64,000 nt of DNA, taken from the NCBI RefSeq assembly GCF_030643905.1, contig NZ_CP121446.1:2232001-2296000 (forward strand), in the 5' to 3' direction. Source of the DNA: Flavobacterium sp. IMCC34852 (GTDB taxonomy: Bacteria; Bacteroidota; Bacteroidia; Flavobacteriales; Flavobacteriaceae). The notes under the pieces are model-generated. The model searched no databases and was not told the origin of the DNA. It saw only the letters and a program-made list of their open reading frames with translations. Every line of letters starts with the position of its first letter. The stretch's first letter is position 1. The translations under genes and the position numbers were made by a program. This document shows positions 60,374 through 64,000 of this stretch, piece after piece.

Positions 60374-60955
60374 TTTTTTGGCTACGAATTCTATTTTAGC
60401 GACATCATAAACCCATTTGTTTTGTTGGTTTTTGCTCTTTTGGGTGACTGAGCCATCGGGATTCAGGATAAATTCAAAGCCATCTCTTCTGATTTTTTCT
60501 TGGGTTTCTGTGGCGGCTGTTCCGCCCAAAGACACAATTTCGGTAATGTGATTCGTTATTTGTGTATTAGAGAACACCTGTTTCTTATTGGCAATTTCAT
60601 AGATTACCGAATATACATTAGTGATGTCTTCTGTTTTTTTAGGGGTTTTGATTTGCACGTTTTCGGTCCAAGTCAATAAATACAATTTAGTTCCGTTGGC
60701 GGTGAAAGCAGTCAGTTTGCAATTGGTGGGCGCAAATTTAGCATCGGCCGCTTTGACAATCATAGCGTCTTTTTCTTTGCCATTCTCATTGATAGTCACT
60801 TGAAAATTGCCTTTTTTGACTTCGGCCACCAAGTTATCTACTTTGGCCAAACCGGAAGCGGTAGTTGTAGGTTTCTTGGCAACAGGCTTCTTTTTCTGAC
60901 TGTAAGCGTTGACACTCAACATAGCGATTAACGCAAATAGAACTATTCTCTTCAT
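60371..60955 (-). CDS. Exported protein of unknown function
   Basis: The protein has 194 residues with a signal peptide (1-19, ending NAYSQ). A Lys/Pro/Thr-rich linker (KKKPVAKKPTTT) is followed by a single beta-rich domain (about 40-190) containing LYLLTWTENVQIKTPKKTED and a C-terminal NKWVYDVAKIEFVAKK. I do not recognise the family. It is upstream of no obvious partner and lies head-to-tail with dnaK, separated by the dnaK terminator. Confidence 0.6.
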   Translation of the reverse strand: MKRIVLFALIAMLSVNAYSQKKKPVAKKPTTTASGLAKVDNLVAEVKKGNFQVTINENGKEKDAMIVKAADAKFAPTNCKLTAFTANGTKLYLLTWTENVQIKTPKKTEDITNVYSVIYEIANKKQVFSNTQITNHITEIVSLGGTAATETQEKIRRDGFEFILNPDGSVTQKSKNQQNKWVYDVAKIEFVAKK

Positions 60956-61020
60956 AGATACAATTTTGATTTAAACAGGAATCGAATATACAAAATAATC
61001 AATTCGGTGCGTGTTAAATA

Positions 61021-61052
61021 AAAAAACCCGAGTTATAACTAACTCGGGTTTT
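61021..61052 (-). terminator. dnaK terminator
   Basis: The stem AAACCCGAGTT/AACTCGGGTTT has an ATAACT loop, with T-rich sequence on the minus strand after the stem. Confidence 0.85.
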
Positions 61053-61087
61053 AACTTTGCACTTCTTACTTCGTAAATCGTACTTTA

Positions 61088-62974
61088 TTACTTCACTTCT
61101 TCGAATTCTACATCTTGAGTGTTATCACCTTGGGCTTCTGCTTGTGGCTGAGCTTCTTGAGCTTGACCATCGCCTTGTGCTTTGTACATTTCTTCGGAAG
61201 CATTTTTCCACGCTTCGTTGATTTTGTCTAAAGCCGGTTGGATAGTCGCTACATCTTTGGATTCGAAAGCCACTTTCAATTCGTCTAAAGCCGATTGGAT
61301 AGCGGTTTTGTTGCCTTCAGATAATTTATCACCGAACTCGCCCAATTGTTTTTCGGTTTGGAAAATCATACTGTCTGCTTCGTTTAACTTGTCTGCTTTT
61401 TCTTTAGCTTGTCTGTCAGACTCCGCGTTCATTTCGGCATCTTTTTTCATTCTTTCGATTTCTTCCGGAGTCAATCCTGAAGACGCTTCGATACGGATGT
61501 CGTGTGATTTTCCGGTTCCTTTATCGGTAGCCGACACTTTAATGATACCATTGGCATCGATGTCGAAAGTTACTTCAATTTGAGGCACACCTCTTGGGGC
61601 CGGCGGAATACCGTCTAAGTGGAAACGACCGATGGTTTTGTTGTCTGCCGCCATCGTTCTTTCTCCTTGAATCACGTGGATTTCAACACTTGGCTGATTG
61701 TCAGCTGCCGTAGAGAATACTTGTGATTTTTTGGTTGGGATAGTGGTATTGGCCTCAATTAATTTGGTCATTACATTCCCCATAGTTTCAATTCCTAATG
61801 ATAAAGGCGTAACGTCTAGCAACAATACATCTTTTACATCACCGGTTAAAACACCACCTTGAATCGCAGCACCAATCGCTACTACTTCATCCGGATTTAC
61901 TCCTTTTGATGGTTTTTTACCAAAGAATTTCTCTACTTGCTCTTGGATAACCGGGATTCTGGTAGAACCACCAACCAAGATTACTTCGTCGATATCTGAA
62001 GTCGATAAACCGGCATCTTTTAAGGCTTTGGCAACAGGTTCCATAGAACGTTTTACCAAGCTTTCCGCCAATTGCTCGAATTTAGCACGAGTTAATGTTT
62101 TTACTAAGTGTTTCGGACCTGAAGCAGTAGCCGTAACATAAGGCAAATTGATTTCAGTTTGTGTAGAGGAAGACAACTCGATTTTTGCTTTTTCGGCTGC
62201 TTCTTTCAAACGTTGTAAGGCCATTGGGTCTTTACGTAAATCAACACCTTCTTCGCTATTGAATTCGTTAGCCATCCAATCGATGATTACTTGGTCGAAG
62301 TCATCTCCTCCTAAGTGAGTATCACCGTTAGTTGACAATACTTCGAAAACACCGTCGCCTAATTCAAGAACAGAGATATCAAAAGTTCCTCCACCTAAAT
62401 CGTATACGGCAATTTTTTGGTCTTTTCCTGCTTTGTCCAATCCATAAGCTAAGGCCGCAGCTGTTGGCTCATTGATGATACGCATTACTTTAAGACCGGC
62501 AATTTCTCCGGCTTCTTTTGTAGCCTGACGTTGCGCGTCGTTAAAGTACGCCGGAACTGTGATAACCGCTTCGGTTACCGCGTGACCTAAATAGTCTTCC
62601 GCTGTTTTTTTCATTTTTTGAAGTGTCATGGCTGACAATTCTTGTGGTGTGTACAATCTGCCATCAATGTCTACACGTGGCGTGTCGTTGTCACCTTTTA
62701 CTACTTTGTAAGCAACAGTAGAAGCTTCTTTAGCACTTTCTGTATACTTATTTCCCATAAAACGTTTGATAGACGCTATGGTTTTGGTTGGGTTAGTCAC
62801 TGCTTGTCTTTTCGCAGGATCTCCTACTTTAATTTCGCCACCGTCAACAAAAGCAATGACAGATGGTGTTGTTCTCTTACCTTCTGCGTTAGCAATTACA
62901 ACTGGTTCTCCACCTTCCATAACGGCCACACAAGAGTTGGTTGTACCTAAGTCGATACCAATAATTTTTCCCAT
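61088..62974 (-). CDS. dnaK: Hsp70 chaperone DnaK
   Basis: This 628-residue protein is full length. The nucleotide-binding domain opens with [18 protein letters not shown] and contains [17 protein letters not shown] and [13 protein letters not shown]. The substrate-binding domain begins at about residue 390 ([16 protein letters not shown]), and the acidic end reads DVEFEEVK. It folds and protects proteins with DnaJ and GrpE. Neither dnaJ nor grpE is adjacent. A true Shine-Dalgarno (AAGGAG) precedes the start, rare among the genes here, and a sigma-54-like box lies about 85 bases upstream. Confidence 0.96.
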   Translation of the reverse strand: MGKIIGIDLGTTNSCVAVMEGGEPVVIANAEGKRTTPSVIAFVDGGEIKVGDPAKRQAVTNPTKTIASIKRFMGNKYTESAKEASTVAYKVVKGDNDTPRVDIDGRLYTPQELSAMTLQKMKKTAEDYLGHAVTEAVITVPAYFNDAQRQATKEAGEIAGLKVMRIINEPTAAALAYGLDKAGKDQKIAVYDLGGGTFDISVLELGDGVFEVLSTNGDTHLGGDDFDQVIIDWMANEFNSEEGVDLRKDPMALQRLKEAAEKAKIELSSSTQTEINLPYVTATASGPKHLVKTLTRAKFEQLAESLVKRSMEPVAKALKDAGLSTSDIDEVILVGGSTRIPVIQEQVEKFFGKKPSKGVNPDEVVAIGAAIQGGVLTGDVKDVLLLDVTPLSLGIETMGNVMTKLIEANTTIPTKKSQVFSTAADNQPSVEIHVIQGERTMAADNKTIGRFHLDGIPPAPRGVPQIEVTFDIDANGIIKVSATDKGTGKSHDIRIEASSGLTPEEIERMKKDAEMNAESDRQAKEKADKLNEADSMIFQTEKQLGEFGDKLSEGNKTAIQSALDELKVAFESKDVATIQPALDKINEAWKNASEEMYKAQGDGQAQEAQPQAEAQGDNTQDVEFEEVK

Positions 62975-63054
62975 TTTTATGTTCTCCTTTTTAATTTATT
63001 TTTTGATTATTCCTCTACGAGTGAATAGTACGTTGTGTGTACGATTTCGAGAAT

Positions 63055-63070
63055 GACAAGGATTGTGCCA
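63055..63070 (-). promoter_or_regulatory. Sigma-54-like promoter upstream of dnaK
   Basis: On the minus strand TGGCAC-AATCC-TTGTC fits the -24/-12 pattern TGGCAC-N5-TTGC at all but one key base. No TAnnTTTG is visible in the 80-base leader. Confidence 0.45.
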
Positions 63071-63194
63071 AGCAGCCATTAAGAATAAATTGTCAGTTTT
63101 GAGAAAGTTTTGCTGACAAGATGACATTTTTTCAAAAAATAACTATGAATAATTCTAGTTACAGAGATGATTTAGGAATCACAATTAAGTAATC

Positions 63195-64000
63195 CTAATC
63201 AACCCAAAAACGATCGGAAATTGGGCAATTTTTAGAATAGCCTATTGCCATAGGATCAAAATGAAGCATCCCAAAAAGATACCATGCGCTCGAAGATACA
63301 TGAGGTTTGATGTCGGCGCCGGTCCATAAAAACCCTGATCCATAACCGGTTCCTAAATTAGTTACATAAGGAATTCCTTTAGTATTGGGATACAAACTAC
63401 TATTGACCAATCCTTTTTCCATTTGGGCCAAATAATAATTAGCTTGTGAAATCATTCCTGCCTTTTGAAAAGCAACAACCATTTCTCCGGTGCCTTCGAA
63501 CCAAACTGTATCTCTGTCAATATCAAAACAAAAGCCCGTTACAATTTCACCCGTTGTTGGAACCGGTTTGCTCGTTAAGAAGAGTGCTTCGCTATTTTGC
63601 AAAGTACTGTTAGGGAAATTCTCAAAGGCACAATAACCCCAAGAGAAATTATCTAAGGCAAATTGGTGGTAATTATTAGGATAAGCCAAAAGCAATTGGC
63701 TGGATGCTTCCCATCGGTCTTGTTCCAAAAAAGCTAACAATTGGTAATGGAAAGTATCATAACCCAAAATAGCATTGTAAGCATCAATCATTCCTTCAGT
63801 TACTTGATTATTAATTAAACCATTATCATCATAACCGGCATTCAAACTACCATTAGGATTTTGAAGCGATCTAATCCATGTTTCCAAATGATTTTGCAAA
63901 TTACTGTAGGCAGTACTATTGTATTTAGCTTCGTAATTGTTCAAAGCAATCAAAAGCCAACAATTGTCACCCATCCATCTGGGACCATTTGGAACTCCGG
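63195..64000 (-). CDS. Six-hairpin glycosidase-like protein (partial, N-terminus outside window)
   Basis: The frame stays open to the window edge and ends at 63195, so at least 267 C-terminal residues are seen. Helical, Trp-rich segments (GPRWMGDNCWLLIALNNYEA, HLETWIRSLQNPNGSLNAGY, VWFEGTGEMVVAFQKAG, and SSAWYLFGMLHFDPM near the end) resemble an (alpha/alpha)6-barrel such as those of several glycoside hydrolase families or alpha-macroglobulin-like toroids. No catalytic pair can be assigned. Two Cys near the end may form a disulfide. Confidence 0.5.
   Translation of the reverse strand, partial: GVPNGPRWMGDNCWLLIALNNYEAKYNSTAYSNLQNHLETWIRSLQNPNGSLNAGYDDNGLINNQVTEGMIDAYNAILGYDTFHYQLLAFLEQDRWEASSQLLLAYPNNYHQFALDNFSWGYCAFENFPNSTLQNSEALFLTSKPVPTTGEIVTGFCFDIDRDTVWFEGTGEMVVAFQKAGMISQANYYLAQMEKGLVNSSLYPNTKGIPYVTNLGTGYGSGFLWTGADIKPHVSSSAWYLFGMLHFDPMAIGYSKNCPISDRFWVD

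Noticed and set aside
61182..61583. Plus-strand frames inside dnaK
   Set aside because: Long antisense frames are common opposite conserved dnaK codon use; no start context or domain is present.

Overview
The window looks like chromosome from a Flavobacterium-type member of the Bacteroidetes. It is A/T-rich. It carries Bacteroidetes-style promoters (-7 TAnnTTTG), few Shine-Dalgarno sites, two exported enzymes with C-terminal type IX secretion sorting domains, many short lipoproteins, and families largely confined to that phylum (DUF4382, DUF4256, DUF4920, LETM1-like protein, ECF-sigma sensor). No transposase, integrase, tRNA, rRNA operon or CRISPR-Cas locus was seen. One RNA gene, the small bacterial SRP RNA, lies at about 58364-58456 on the minus strand.

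Layout. 1-3.7 kb: small envelope proteins, a DUF4382 lipoprotein, a hairpin-rich 147-bp element, a cyclophilin lipoprotein, and DUF1801/DUF4256 proteins. 3.8-9.7 kb: a fatty-acid beta-oxidation operon (MarR regulator, fadN-, fadA- and fadE-like). 9.7-12.7 kb: Cu/Zn SOD lipoprotein, YdeI-like and LETM1-like proteins. 12.8-17.3 kb: a SulP anion transporter with two beta-carbonic anhydrases, divergent from oxyR. 17.3-22.4 kb: paired 64-aa paralogues, mnmD with a haem-c lipoprotein and DUF4920 protein, ilvE, an HNH/NUMOD4 protein, and a MazG-like pyrophosphohydrolase. 22.4-29.4 kb: a methyltransferase, an SRPBCC protein, an ECF sigma/anti-sigma/sensor operon, and an SPR-repeat secreted protein. 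29.5-39.1 kb: kup, a T9SS esterase, an RsmB-like methyltransferase, T9SS endonuclease I, a DUF349 protein, and pyrR-pyrB.

39.1-46.2 kb is the unusual part. A segment of about 2.1 kb, carrying a small membrane protein and a leucine-rich-repeat lipoprotein, is present twice, 4.6 kb apart. Each copy is preceded by an array of about 32-bp hairpin units and then by degenerate arrays of 7-bp words (TTCGTAA, CCCTTAT, CGTACTT and similar). Related 7-mer arrays lie in other gaps, including inside the pyrR-pyrB operon. Between the copies are a group II PLP decarboxylase and a VOC protein. Just after the second copy sits an A/T-rich two-gene module: an AbiJ-NTD4/HEPN-like protein, then an 831-aa GHKL ATPase fused to a PD-(D/E)xK nuclease. 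This is my best candidate for a little-described defence system.

49.8-64 kb: an ABC-F ATPase with a decayed second P-loop, an Lgt-like membrane protein overlapping a tetraether-lipid-synthase-like radical SAM enzyme (a candidate lipid-modification pair), a thioredoxin-fold lipoprotein without cysteines, transaldolase, SDR, dipeptide epimerase, SRP RNA, glutamine cyclotransferase, dnaK with a sigma-54-like promoter, and a glycosidase-like gene cut by the window end. Positions and motifs were read directly; family names are recognised from memory of those families and no database search was run.
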